Source: a virus | Direction: 5' to 3' (one strand) | Virus record (IMG/VR): IMGVR_UViG_3300031673_000372 | Coordinates: 1 to 28,067 of that record | DNA: 28,067 nt | Shown: piece by piece, positions 1 to 7,171 of the stretch | How positions within the stretch are numbered: position 1 is the first letter of the stretch | Layout: each line of letters opens with the position of its first letter | The notes under the pieces: model-generated | Database searches by the model: none | What the model was told of the DNA's origin: nothing | The model's input: only the letters and a program-made list of their open reading frames with translations | Translations under genes and position numbers: made by a program

Positions 1-194
1 TTTAATATCCTTGTATTAACACCTTTTGCATAAGGAGACAAAAAATCTATACTGGATATTTTAAAATATCTATTGTTTAAAGTATAAAGTTTTTCTTTTA
101 AATCTTTTAATTTTTCAAATGATTGAGTACAAGTATATTTATTTTCATACATCCCATGATCTAAAAAATATACTCTATCATATAATTTTATCAT
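1..194 (-). CDS. Partial CDS of unknown function, cut by the left edge
   Basis: An ATG at 194 opens a frame of 64 codons that runs off the left edge without a stop, so only the N-terminal part is visible. The peptide begins MIKLYDRVYFLDHGMYENKY and is rich in Lys, Tyr and Asp, with no motif I recognise. The start overlaps the stop of the upstream 104-aa gene as ATGA, the usual coupling in this cluster, which supports it as a real gene. It would be part of the small-gene unit driven from the promoter at 2253-2281. No function can be proposed. Confidence 0.6.
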   Translation of the reverse strand, partial: MIKLYDRVYFLDHGMYENKYTCTQSFEKLKDLKEKLYTLNNRYFKISSIDFLSPYAKGVNTRIL

Positions 195-505
195 TCCTGT
201 TTTCCTTCTGCTTTGGATATAACTTGTTCTGCTCTTTTAACTGCCGCACATAAATTATTAAATGATTCACCTAATCCATTACGTGGACGGCTCGAACTAT
301 TTATAGTGTTGATATAATCCTGTACTTTTTCGTTTAATAATTCTAATACATCTAATAACCAAATCTTCTCTTTTCGCAAATCATTTATAACAGTAATAGC
401 ATCTGTTAAACATTTTTTCTCATCAAATAATGTCATATACAATTCAGGATCGTCAGGGCAAATTGCCTTTAAAAAATCCATTATGTATTGTGGAGTTTTA
501 TTCAT
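191..505 (-). CDS. Hypothetical protein, 104 aa
   Basis: I chose the ATG at 505 because AAAGGAAT lies just upstream of it. An in-frame TTG at 529 lies inside a hairpin stem and lacks a ribosome site. The product begins MNKTPQYIMDFLKAI and is mostly helical by composition, with a likely amphipathic or coiled segment near residues 40-65. It is probably a soluble cytoplasmic protein. I do not recognise the family. It follows the DUF932 gene and couples by ATGA to the next gene. It belongs to the small accessory gene run typical of phage early regions. Confidence 0.7.
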   Translation of the reverse strand: MNKTPQYIMDFLKAICPDDPELYMTLFDEKKCLTDAITVINDLRKEKIWLLDVLELLNEKVQDYINTINSSSRPRNGLGESFNNLCAAVKRAEQVISKAEGKQE

Positions 506-522
506 ATTTATTCCTTTAAATA

Positions 523-557
523 ATAGCAAGGGAAGATTTTATTTCCTCCCTTGCTAT
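523..557 (-). other. 14-bp hairpin between the DUF932 gene and the 104-aa gene
   Basis: On the minus-strand RNA, arms at 544-557 and 523-536 pair over 14 bp around a 7-nt loop. One pair (positions 534/546) is G-U in the minus RNA but A-C in the plus RNA, so the structure favours the minus transcript. A short T-rich stretch follows but no true U-tract. It may be a weak terminator, a processing site or an mRNA-stability hairpin. Confidence 0.6.
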
Positions 558-568
558 CTCCCTTAAAA

Positions 569-1465
569 TTATGCAACCTGCAACAATGAATTAAATCCAA
601 CCTGCATCAAATTGTTTCCTGAACCGAATACTGTACTATCAAATCTTTTCTCTTCTGTCAATTCATTTGTCTTTGCTCTTATCGTCTTATGATGATTCAC
701 ATATTCTGTCAATGCTTGCATCGCTCCGTATGCTGTTCCTTTTACTCCTTCTATTTCCGTTCCTTTCCCAGATACAAGCAATTCATTGTACTTTGATATT
801 GCAGTTTCATATCTTGCTTGTGATTTATCTTCCTTCGGTTTCGGTATCAATGTTTTGAACCATGCAATCGCTCCGCTATTATCCATCGGAGCGCCAACAA
901 GATATTTCATCTTATCATCAAAATCTGTTATCCCTTCATTATAATAATTCAACATCTCTCTTGCTACTCCTATTTTTTCATCCATATTTGTTGTATGTTT
1001 GATATTGAAAAATCTAACACTATGAGGTAACTGATTCATACACACCCACCGTGAACTCAAACCATATCCCATAAATGATGTTGAGCCATCAAAAGAATTC
1101 ATTATCAACATTGAATGTGTTACCCGATCTCCTCGAATATATTCCCTGTCATTCAATGTTATACTCGCTCCTATACGTCTACCATTATCAAATAGCAATC
1201 CTCTATCAATTTTCCCATTTGATACACTTAAAAATTTATCTATGAAATCCCATGTCTCTTTCGGCTGATTTACTTTGTATCTTGAACCTACAATTCCTAA
1301 AGGACTTCCATTGTCATTTCTAACCGTAACGTAATTCCCTTCATACTCCATCAACGAACCATTAAAATTATACGAGCATGGTATTTTATCAACTCCGAAA
1401 TTGTGCCCTGCAATAACAATCGCTTCTTCAATCCCTTTTACATCTTCTAACTTTGTTCTAAACAT
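569..1465 (-). CDS. DUF932 / phage-plasmid-like protein (TIGR03299-type)
   Basis: This 298-aa protein has the look of the DUF932 family found in phages and plasmids. Family-like segments include the N-terminal half with GIVGSRYKVNQPKETWDFID near residues 58-77 and FMGYGLSSRWVCMNQL near residues 131-146. The length is close to that of family members I know. The biochemical role is unknown; such proteins often sit in early or DNA-metabolism regions. The ATG at 1465 has an excellent site, AAAGGGAGA, a few bases upstream. It lies between the metallopeptidase gene and a hairpin (523-557) in the same unit. I see no catalytic motif. Confidence 0.82.
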   Translation of the reverse strand: MFRTKLEDVKGIEEAIVIAGHNFGVDKIPCSYNFNGSLMEYEGNYVTVRNDNGSPLGIVGSRYKVNQPKETWDFIDKFLSVSNGKIDRGLLFDNGRRIGASITLNDREYIRGDRVTHSMLIMNSFDGSTSFMGYGLSSRWVCMNQLPHSVRFFNIKHTTNMDEKIGVAREMLNYYNEGITDFDDKMKYLVGAPMDNSGAIAWFKTLIPKPKEDKSQARYETAISKYNELLVSGKGTEIEGVKGTAYGAMQALTEYVNHHKTIRAKTNELTEEKRFDSTVFGSGNNLMQVGFNSLLQVA

Positions 1466-1489
1466 TTCTTTCTCCCTTTAAAAAAATAC

Positions 1490-1852
1490 CTAAATCAATT
1501 CCTTTATACGTTCAATCATTTTCTTATAATATTTATCTTCACCATAAATCCTTTTATAAATTTCTATCGTTAGAACATCAAACTGATGTGTATATAATTT
1601 TGCTCCTTTATGACAATTCCCTAAAGCATGGTACATTTCATGTATAACTAACATCTTTTTTCCTGCCATACATAACTTATTCCATACATTCCATCTGAAA
1701 TATATAGCATGTTCACTTTTACGATAACAAGCAGAACTACCACCTTGTTTTGAAAATATTTTAGGAAAAATACTATTTTCATTTCTCATATAAAAATACA
1801 CATCTCTGCATACATCTATAATTTCCTTTTCAAGTTCTAAATTCCTTGCCAT
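1490..1852 (-). CDS. Small zinc metallopeptidase-like protein (HExxHxxGxxH)
   Basis: The 120-aa product carries HEMYHALGNCH at residues 71-81, which fits the HExxHxxGxxH zinc signature. H71, H75 and H81 would bind zinc and E72 would be the catalytic base. A segment VWNKLCMAGKKMLVI precedes it, as expected for the helix leading into the active site. No signal peptide or membrane segment is visible, so it should act in the cytoplasm. The protein is much shorter than classical metzincins and no Met-turn is evident, so it may be a minimal SprT- or peptidase-like fold. The ATG at 1852 follows AAAGGGAGA. Substrate unknown; removal of host or DNA-bound proteins is only a guess. Confidence 0.72.
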   Translation of the reverse strand: MARNLELEKEIIDVCRDVYFYMRNENSIFPKIFSKQGGSSACYRKSEHAIYFRWNVWNKLCMAGKKMLVIHEMYHALGNCHKGAKLYTHQFDVLTIEIYKRIYGEDKYYKKMIERIKELI

Positions 1853-1865
1853 TTCTCATCTCCCT

Positions 1866-2063
1866 TTAAACAACATCACAATATTTCATAGCCGTCCGCA
1901 AAAGATTGTTATAATCACCAGACATAGCTTCTTCCAAAAACTTCTTGGCATTCTCTGCCTGTCCTGCCTTTTTGAGTGCTTTCTGACAAGCACCCAATAT
2001 CGCAAATGCATTCCCATCTCTACCTGTCAATTTCACTATTTCCTCTTCTGTTCTCGTAATCAT
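1866..2063 (-). CDS. Conserved small phage protein, 65 aa
   Basis: The product contains the segment LTGRDGNAFAILGACQKALK near residues 12-31 and MSGDYNNLLRTAMKY near residues 48-62. I recognise this pattern from short uncharacterised proteins encoded in many phage early regions, but no function is assigned to them that I know of. It is probably helical and cytoplasmic. The ATG at 2063 has GAAAGGAGA immediately upstream and overlaps the stop of the 40-aa gene as ATGA. It is followed closely by the metallopeptidase gene, which suggests co-translation. Confidence 0.78.
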   Translation of the reverse strand: MITRTEEEIVKLTGRDGNAFAILGACQKALKKAGQAENAKKFLEEAMSGDYNNLLRTAMKYCDVV

Positions 2064-2182
2064 TTCTTTCTCCTTTCAATAAATAATAAACCACGAAAAA
2101 CAAACCTTCTACCTTCTTGTACTATCTCAAAACTATTACAATGAATCCTTTTGCATCCTTTTTTAATTTTATTCTTTTTCAT
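2060..2182 (-). CDS. Small basic protein, 40 aa
   Basis: A 40-codon frame starts at ATG 2182, preceded by AAAAGGAGA at ideal spacing, and ends with TGA overlapping the next ATG (ATGA). The peptide begins MKKNKIKKGCKRIHCNSF and ends IERRKK, so it is strongly basic with two cysteines in its first half. Its start site, coupling and position as first gene behind the consensus promoter make it a likely real gene despite its length. A small nucleic-acid-binding role is possible but is only an inference from charge. Confidence 0.6.
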   Translation of the reverse strand: MKKNKIKKGCKRIHCNSFEIVQEGRRFVFRGLLFIERRKK

Positions 2183-2252
2183 TTTCTTTCTCCTTTTCAA
2201 AAAAACCTTTTTTGTAAACCATATCAATTTCCTTTTTCATCTTTACATATAT

Positions 2253-2281
2253 ATTATAACATATTGTTTGACAAATGTCAA
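2253..2281 (-). promoter_or_regulatory. Consensus sigma70/sigmaA-type promoter
   Basis: The minus strand reads TTGACA (2276-2281), a 17-nt spacer, then TATAAT (2253-2258), a perfect match to the vegetative consensus with ideal spacing. Transcription would start near 2246, about 60 nt before the 40-aa gene at 2182. It lies directly after the terminator of the helicase operon, so it begins a new unit covering the small accessory genes to the left edge. Confidence 0.85.
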
Positions 2282-2282
2282 A
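2267..2282. promoter_or_regulatory. Palindromic operator candidate over the -35 box
   Basis: TTTGACA and TGTCAAA form a perfect 7-bp inverted repeat around a 2-bp centre, and the right arm contains the -35 hexamer. A dimeric repressor bound here would block polymerase. No repressor gene is visible in the window, so the binding protein is unknown. Part of the symmetry arises from the TTGACA consensus itself, but the second arm is not required by the promoter. Confidence 0.55.
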
Positions 2283-2325
2283 TTAAAATTAAAATATATT
2301 TTAACATTATATAATGATGCCTATT

Positions 2326-2365
2326 AAAAAACCCTATAAACCGTTAAATATAGCGTTTTATAGGG
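2326..2365 (-). terminator. Rho-independent terminator after the DnaB-like helicase
   Basis: On the minus strand CCCTATAAA (2357-2365) pairs with TTTATAGGG (2332-2340), giving a 9-bp stem, followed at once by six T residues (2326-2331). It lies 28 bp after the helicase stop codon. The plus strand shows only CTTTT after the stem, so minus-strand activity is favoured, though some bidirectional activity is possible. Confidence 0.8.
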
Positions 2366-2393
2366 CTTTTAACGATATATAGAATATATAAGG

Positions 2394-4439
2394 TTATTTA
2401 TAGAAATCTTCTTTTTTCTCAACTGTGAAATCCTTGGCAAGCCTTAGACCATCATCATACAATCTGCAATGTTCCCAATCCGTCCCAATTTCCCATCCGT
2501 ATAAATCCAATCTTCCCATCCGATTTTTTGCTACTCCAATTTTTGCTCTGTTCCGACTTCTGTAATAATCGTCCTGATAAATCCATAACATTACAACACA
2601 ATTCTGTTCCACTCCTGATGATTCTTGCAAGTCTGACATAATGTAATACGGGTCACTTCTCTTTTCTGCTTTCTCCCTTCCCATCCTGCTTATCTGATGA
2701 GGCACTATGACCCACAAGTTTTTTTGTGTTGCTAATATCTTTGCCCTTCTCATTATCTCTTTTATTCTTACCCTGTAACTCTCATAGTTTTTATCAGGAT
2801 CAACTAACTCCAAATAATCAATTATTAAAATATCTAATTTTGTATGCGATTGTATCTTATCTATTTCCATATCTAATATATCCATCGAAAATTTTCCCTC
2901 TGGTTGTTGTATATATAAATTCCTATAACTGCCCATTTTCTCAACAACCTTTTTGTAATCCTCAAACTCAACCGCATCTAATTGCCGTCTCCTGATTCTG
3001 TTTAATGTCAAATTACTAAATCCCATATCATAAGCAATCCTTGCCTGAAATATATGCTCCATCTCTTCATCATCCATTTCCAATGTAACAACCAAAACAT
3101 TATCACCATTCAGTATTGCATTATAAGCAAGTTCTTTTGATAATTGCGTTTTTCCATCGGATGTATTATGCACAACAAAATCATTAGCAATAAAATTATT
3201 ATACTTTGGAATAGATAAATCATAACATTGATTTTTACCTTCATGTTTTATGCTTGTTATTCTATCCCACATTATATCACCCTCTGTTTTTAATTTCTTT
3301 TTTATCGGCATAGGTAATTTTCTCGGTATTGCAATATAATCACCTATTTTTAAATCCTTAATTTTTTTCCATCCATTTAATGTATAAAATGGATGATTCA
3401 TTGATACAGATATTTCATTTCCTATATTTGTTTTAACATTATATGTATCAAGTAATCCAGTATCAAGCCATGATGATACTTTCTGTTTTGATAATTTATA
3501 ATCATCTTTCATAGAAATAACATAAGGCATTTTTTTCTTTACAAATTCTTCAATAGGAACATAACTTCCGTTTCCATTTAAAATCAATGTTCCTTCTTTC
3601 AAACAATAACCTCCGATTATCCATGTTTCACCTCTCCATCCACCTCCCGTTAAATCATTCAATCGTGCACTGAATGTTTCATAACTATAATTATTCGGTC
3701 TCAAATATTTATCAATAGCAAACTTACTCCTTTTTGCTAAACTTATCGGCTTACCCTTATCCGTTACATTCATAAAATTATGTAAATACTTTGTTAATGT
3801 TTCTTCTGCTTTTTCTATGTCTCCTTCTTTTCTTGATTTTACTGCATTTAATATTTCCTTATCAAACATCCTATATTTTTCTTCTTGTATTAAATATTTT
3901 ATTGCACTTTTAAACTCATCATCTGTTATAACCCTCCTGCAATGCAATACCATTTCATAACATACCTCAACCGTTCCTTTCCAATCAACTGGTATTTTAT
4001 TTGTCTCTGCTAATCGTTGTCTAAATTCCTTATCAGATAAAAATATGCCGTCCTGTATATATGCTATTTCATATAATGCGTAAATATACCGGAAATGTTT
4101 CACCCTTAAATATTTATTCTTGATATAATTAAAACTATCAATTAAAAAATCCTTTCTTGTTATAACTCCATGTAAAAATATCTTTTGATAATACCATATA
4201 TCACCTTCATCAATCTTTTCCTCCAATGCCTTTAATGTCTCAATTATTTCCTTCTCTTTAAATTTAGGAAATGTAATATCCTCTGGTGGCTGTGGGTCAA
4301 AATTCTCTCCACTATTAAAAAATATATCCGTATCATATTTATACTTTTCACACTCTTCTAAACTTGGTTCATATCCTGCTTCCAATTCTCCATTCTCTCT
4401 TTTTGCACTCCAATAATATTCTTTGCCTTTTATTGCCAT
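2394..4439 (-). CDS. DnaB-like replicative helicase interrupted by an intein in the P-loop
   Basis: The 681-aa precursor would splice to a 534-aa helicase. The C-terminal RecA-like domain has a Walker A motif GYTSDGKT formed only after splicing (G277-Y278 joined to T426-T431). It also has VTLEM (451-455), Walker B LDILIIDYLEL (535-545), and DLQESSGVEQ (603-612), which matches the DnaB LRESG-IEQ motif. KNRMGRLDLYGWEIG near 638-652 completes the core. DnaB-family hexamers unwind the replication fork. The N-terminal 260 residues do not resemble the canonical DnaB N-domain strongly and may bind a phage-specific loader. A modest AAGGG precedes the ATG. It is the last gene of its operon, before a strong terminator. 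Confidence 0.9.
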   Translation of the reverse strand: MAIKGKEYYWSAKRENGELEAGYEPSLEECEKYKYDTDIFFNSGENFDPQPPEDITFPKFKEKEIIETLKALEEKIDEGDIWYYQKIFLHGVITRKDFLIDSFNYIKNKYLRVKHFRYIYALYEIAYIQDGIFLSDKEFRQRLAETNKIPVDWKGTVEVCYEMVLHCRRVITDDEFKSAIKYLIQEEKYRMFDKEILNAVKSRKEGDIEKAEETLTKYLHNFMNVTDKGKPISLAKRSKFAIDKYLRPNNYSYETFSARLNDLTGGGWRGETWIIGGYCLKEGTLILNGNGSYVPIEEFVKKKMPYVISMKDDYKLSKQKVSSWLDTGLLDTYNVKTNIGNEISVSMNHPFYTLNGWKKIKDLKIGDYIAIPRKLPMPIKKKLKTEGDIMWDRITSIKHEGKNQCYDLSIPKYNNFIANDFVVHNTSDGKTQLSKELAYNAILNGDNVLVVTLEMDDEEMEHIFQARIAYDMGFSNLTLNRIRRRQLDAVEFEDYKKVVEKMGSYRNLYIQQPEGKFSMDILDMEIDKIQSHTKLDILIIDYLELVDPDKNYESYRVRIKEIMRRAKILATQKNLWVIVPHQISRMGREKAEKRSDPYYIMSDLQESSGVEQNCVVMLWIYQDDYYRSRNRAKIGVAKNRMGRLDLYGWEIGTDWEHCRLYDDGLRLAKDFTVEKKEDFYK
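3165..3605 (-). other. Mini-intein (147 aa) in the helicase Walker A motif
   Basis: Residues 279-425 of the helicase precursor form an intein. It begins with Cys279 (block A, CLKEGTLILNGNGSYVPIEE), has a block B-like VSMNHPFYTLNGW with His349, and ends with block F/G, CYDLSIPKYNNFIAND followed by VVHN (His424-Asn425). The first downstream extein residue is Thr426. All expected splicing residues are present. There is no room for a homing endonuclease between block B and block F, so it is a mini-intein. Until spliced, the P-loop is split and the helicase should not bind ATP. Confidence 0.92.
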
Positions 4440-4483
4440 TATGAATTACCCTTACTCAAATAATAATCCTTGTTCCGTTTTTA

Positions 4484-6685
4484 TTATACAAACAGCATCT
4501 GTTCGCGTTTTTTATTAATTGCAATTTCACAATTCAAAATTGATTGTTTGTAATATTCACTTTTTAAATCAATACCCTTTGCTCTCCTATTCATTATCAA
4601 TGCCTGATATAACTCAGAACCAATACCTGCGAATGGTGTAAATACAATATCACCCGGGTTGGAATACAATTCAATCATGCGTTCAATAACCTCCAGTTGT
4701 AATGGGCATATATGCCGTTCATCATCCTCGCATCGTGCCGCCGTTCTATTTAATGTGTCCGACTGGTTTATGTCCGTCCATATCGGCGATGCTATTTTCT
4801 GCCATTTATCAACGGGGTAATCCTCCGGTGTGTGTTTTATCGGTTTTTTGTTATCTCCGGGTTTTCTAAAAACACATACATAATCGGGTATTCCCATTCG
4901 AGACATTACACTGTCTTTTTTTAATTGTTTCCACAACAAACCAAGCGCCTTTGTGCGTTGCATTGCCACTACTGGATCTTTCCATATACAAACCTCGGCA
5001 TGATACAAAAAACCCTCATCCGTAAACCACCTTATTATATCACCTCTAAAATCTCGTATCTGTATTTCACCAGTGAATTGTTTTGTTAATGGCAAATTCA
5101 TACAATGGACTGCGACATTGCGGCCAGTCAGCATCACCCTGTATAATTCTTTTATTAAATATTTAAAATGTATTCCAAATTCAATATAATCTTTTGAATT
5201 TCCCATATCTCGTATGTTATCTGAATATGTGTATAACGATGCAAACGGCGGACTGAATATAGAAAAATCAATTGATTCATCAGGTATTTTTTTAGTTTCC
5301 TCAACACTATCCCCCTTAACAATTGTATAATCATCTGTTTCATATATTTCCGAATTATAATCATCCATTTTATCGTTTCCTTTTTTTAATTTTATTTTTG
5401 TTATATCAGCCATATTTGCTGTCATATTTTTAGCCATTGCAATTGCGTCCTTTTCTTTTTCCAATACATTCCTCAATACAGATTGACTTTTCTCTGAAAT
5501 TATTATATGTACATTTACAGGTTTTTTCTGCCCAAATCTCCAACATCTCCTGACCGCTTGATAATATTGTTCGTATGAATCCGATATACCTAAAAATATA
5601 ATATTATTACAATTCTGCCAGTTCATACCAAATCCGGCAATGCGCGGTTTACTGACAAGCCTTTTTATTTCTCCATTTGCAAATCCAATCATTCTGTTTT
5701 CTTTGTCATCATCTTTATCTGATCCGGTGACTTCAATAAATCCATCTATCATTTTACCAACCGCTTTTGATTCATCATTCAAATTGCACCATACGAGCCA
5801 TGGGTCTTTACTTTTTCCTATAATTTCTATTGCTTTTTTTATGCGTAATTCAATTGTGCTTTTTCTTGCATATCTGCGTTCTGATAATGTTTGTGCTTCT
5901 CTAACAAAAAACTCACCCTCTAATGGTTCAGAAGAATGCATTATGTGCTGTGAAATTGCCATATGAGGGAGAATAAAATCTTTATCTTCATATCCCAAAT
6001 CAGATGGTTTTCTTATCATCACTGCCCATTCAGATACCCATTTCCAAAAATCATTTTGTGCATGTCCTTTTAATCTCCATTTTGACGTATCTGATCCGTC
6101 GTGTATAAAAAACATAGGAAGCATCTGATCCCGTTTCATCGCCCCTATAAATTCAGAATGATTGCCAAGTTCCATATAATCATTCGGCGCCGGTGTTGCT
6201 GTACATGCAAGTTTGTATTTCATTTGTCCTGTTTTGTTTATTATTTCCGTTCTGAATTTACCAGTAAACGATTTTAATATAGATGATTCGTCTAATACAA
6301 CACCACAAAAACTATTTAAATCAAACTTGTGCAGTTTCTCATAGTTTGTTATATTTATCCCTTTTTTAATGTCTGATTGAGATTCAATTATATTTACTTC
6401 TACTCCAAATTTAATACCTTCCCTTTTTGTTTGTTTTGAAACAGCAAGTGGCGCAAATATTATGACAGGTTTTTTTTCGTGTTTACTTACCTTGTCAGCC
6501 CATTCAAGCTGTATAGGAGTTTTTCCCAATCCACAATCGGCAAAAATACAAGCCCTGCCTTTTCTGATCGCCCATAATGTTATATCTCTTTGAAAATCAA
6601 ATAACATCTTATTTAATTTTCCCGGTTCAAATCCAGTATCAGGTATTGTTATTTTTTTTGAATTTATAAAATCATTGTATTGCAT
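4484..6685 (-). CDS. SF2 helicase fused to a beta-class DNA methyltransferase
   Basis: The first ~430 residues are an SF2/SNF2-like ATPase: Walker A CGLGKT (51-56), DESS box (132-135), TATP (162-165) and a motif VI-like QAVRRCWRFGQ (376-386). Residues ~445-733 are a methyltransferase with SPPF (478-481, motif IV) followed much later by TPFAGIGSE (683-691, motif I, AdoMet binding). This is the beta-class order and fits N4-cytosine or N6-adenine modification. No nuclease motif is visible. The enzyme could track DNA and modify phage genomes against host restriction, or act in replication; both are inferences. It lies between an unknown gene and the DnaB-like gene in one operon. The ATG has GAGG upstream. 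Confidence 0.88.
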   Translation of the reverse strand: MQYNDFINSKKITIPDTGFEPGKLNKMLFDFQRDITLWAIRKGRACIFADCGLGKTPIQLEWADKVSKHEKKPVIIFAPLAVSKQTKREGIKFGVEVNIIESQSDIKKGINITNYEKLHKFDLNSFCGVVLDESSILKSFTGKFRTEIINKTGQMKYKLACTATPAPNDYMELGNHSEFIGAMKRDQMLPMFFIHDGSDTSKWRLKGHAQNDFWKWVSEWAVMIRKPSDLGYEDKDFILPHMAISQHIMHSSEPLEGEFFVREAQTLSERRYARKSTIELRIKKAIEIIGKSKDPWLVWCNLNDESKAVGKMIDGFIEVTGSDKDDDKENRMIGFANGEIKRLVSKPRIAGFGMNWQNCNNIIFLGISDSYEQYYQAVRRCWRFGQKKPVNVHIIISEKSQSVLRNVLEKEKDAIAMAKNMTANMADITKIKLKKGNDKMDDYNSEIYETDDYTIVKGDSVEETKKIPDESIDFSIFSPPFASLYTYSDNIRDMGNSKDYIEFGIHFKYLIKELYRVMLTGRNVAVHCMNLPLTKQFTGEIQIRDFRGDIIRWFTDEGFLYHAEVCIWKDPVVAMQRTKALGLLWKQLKKDSVMSRMGIPDYVCVFRKPGDNKKPIKHTPEDYPVDKWQKIASPIWTDINQSDTLNRTAARCEDDERHICPLQLEVIERMIELYSNPGDIVFTPFAGIGSELYQALIMNRRAKGIDLKSEYYKQSILNCEIAINKKREQMLFV

Positions 6686-6703
6686 CCACTAGCCTCGCTT
6701 TCT

Positions 6704-7159
6704 TTATTTTTTTGCAAAATTTATTTTTATTTTTTTAATTTTAATTGTATCCCCACATTTCATATCATCAAGTTCTTTTTCCAATTCAGGATATTTTCCA
6801 CTTAAAAACATTGCCTTATTACAATCACAACTATAATTCCCATCCTCAAACATATATAATGCACTTTCTTCCGGATAACCATAACCAAAATCATACTCTA
6901 AATCATATTCTTTACCATTCAATTCAAATATAATATTTGCCTTCGTTTTATATCTTACTAATTTACCTTCTTCTTCAGAAAACACTATACAAACATTATG
7001 TTTACCTGCTATTGATTTTAATTTGTTTTTAAATTCTTTTCTTTCTTCTTTTAAATCAAACCAAAAATAATTTTCAGTTATACCGAGTTCTTTTTCAATA
7101 TAATCAAAATTATTTATCTCTCCCCAATAATGCAAAAGATATTCATATTTATCATTCAT
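6704..7159 (-). CDS. Hypothetical protein, 151 aa
   Basis: The ATG at 7159 has a near-perfect site, AAAGGAGG, which overlaps the stop codon of the SNF2 gene, so the two are translationally linked. The product is acidic and aromatic-rich in its first half (MNDKYEYLLHYWGEINNFDY). It carries a CDC motif in NYSCDCNKAMFLSG near residues 108-121 and ends in a Lys-rich tail. The pair of cysteines could bind metal, but only two or three are present. I do not recognise the family. Its place between two SF2 ATPases suggests a role in DNA metabolism, but this is context only. Confidence 0.72.
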   Translation of the reverse strand: MNDKYEYLLHYWGEINNFDYIEKELGITENYFWFDLKEERKEFKNKLKSIAGKHNVCIVFSEEEGKLVRYKTKANIIFELNGKEYDLEYDFGYGYPEESALYMFEDGNYSCDCNKAMFLSGKYPELEKELDDMKCGDTIKIKKIKINFAKK

Positions 7160-7171
7160 TTTCAGCCTCCT

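Noticed and set aside
2169-2240. 23-codon frame just after the consensus promoter
   Set aside because: ATG lies too close to the expected transcript start, has no ribosome site, and overlaps the better-supported 40-aa gene.
2117-2314. Plus-strand frame of 65 codons over the promoter region
   Set aside because: Phe/Tyr/Ile-rich product of AT-rich DNA, antisense to the promoter, operator and 40-aa gene.
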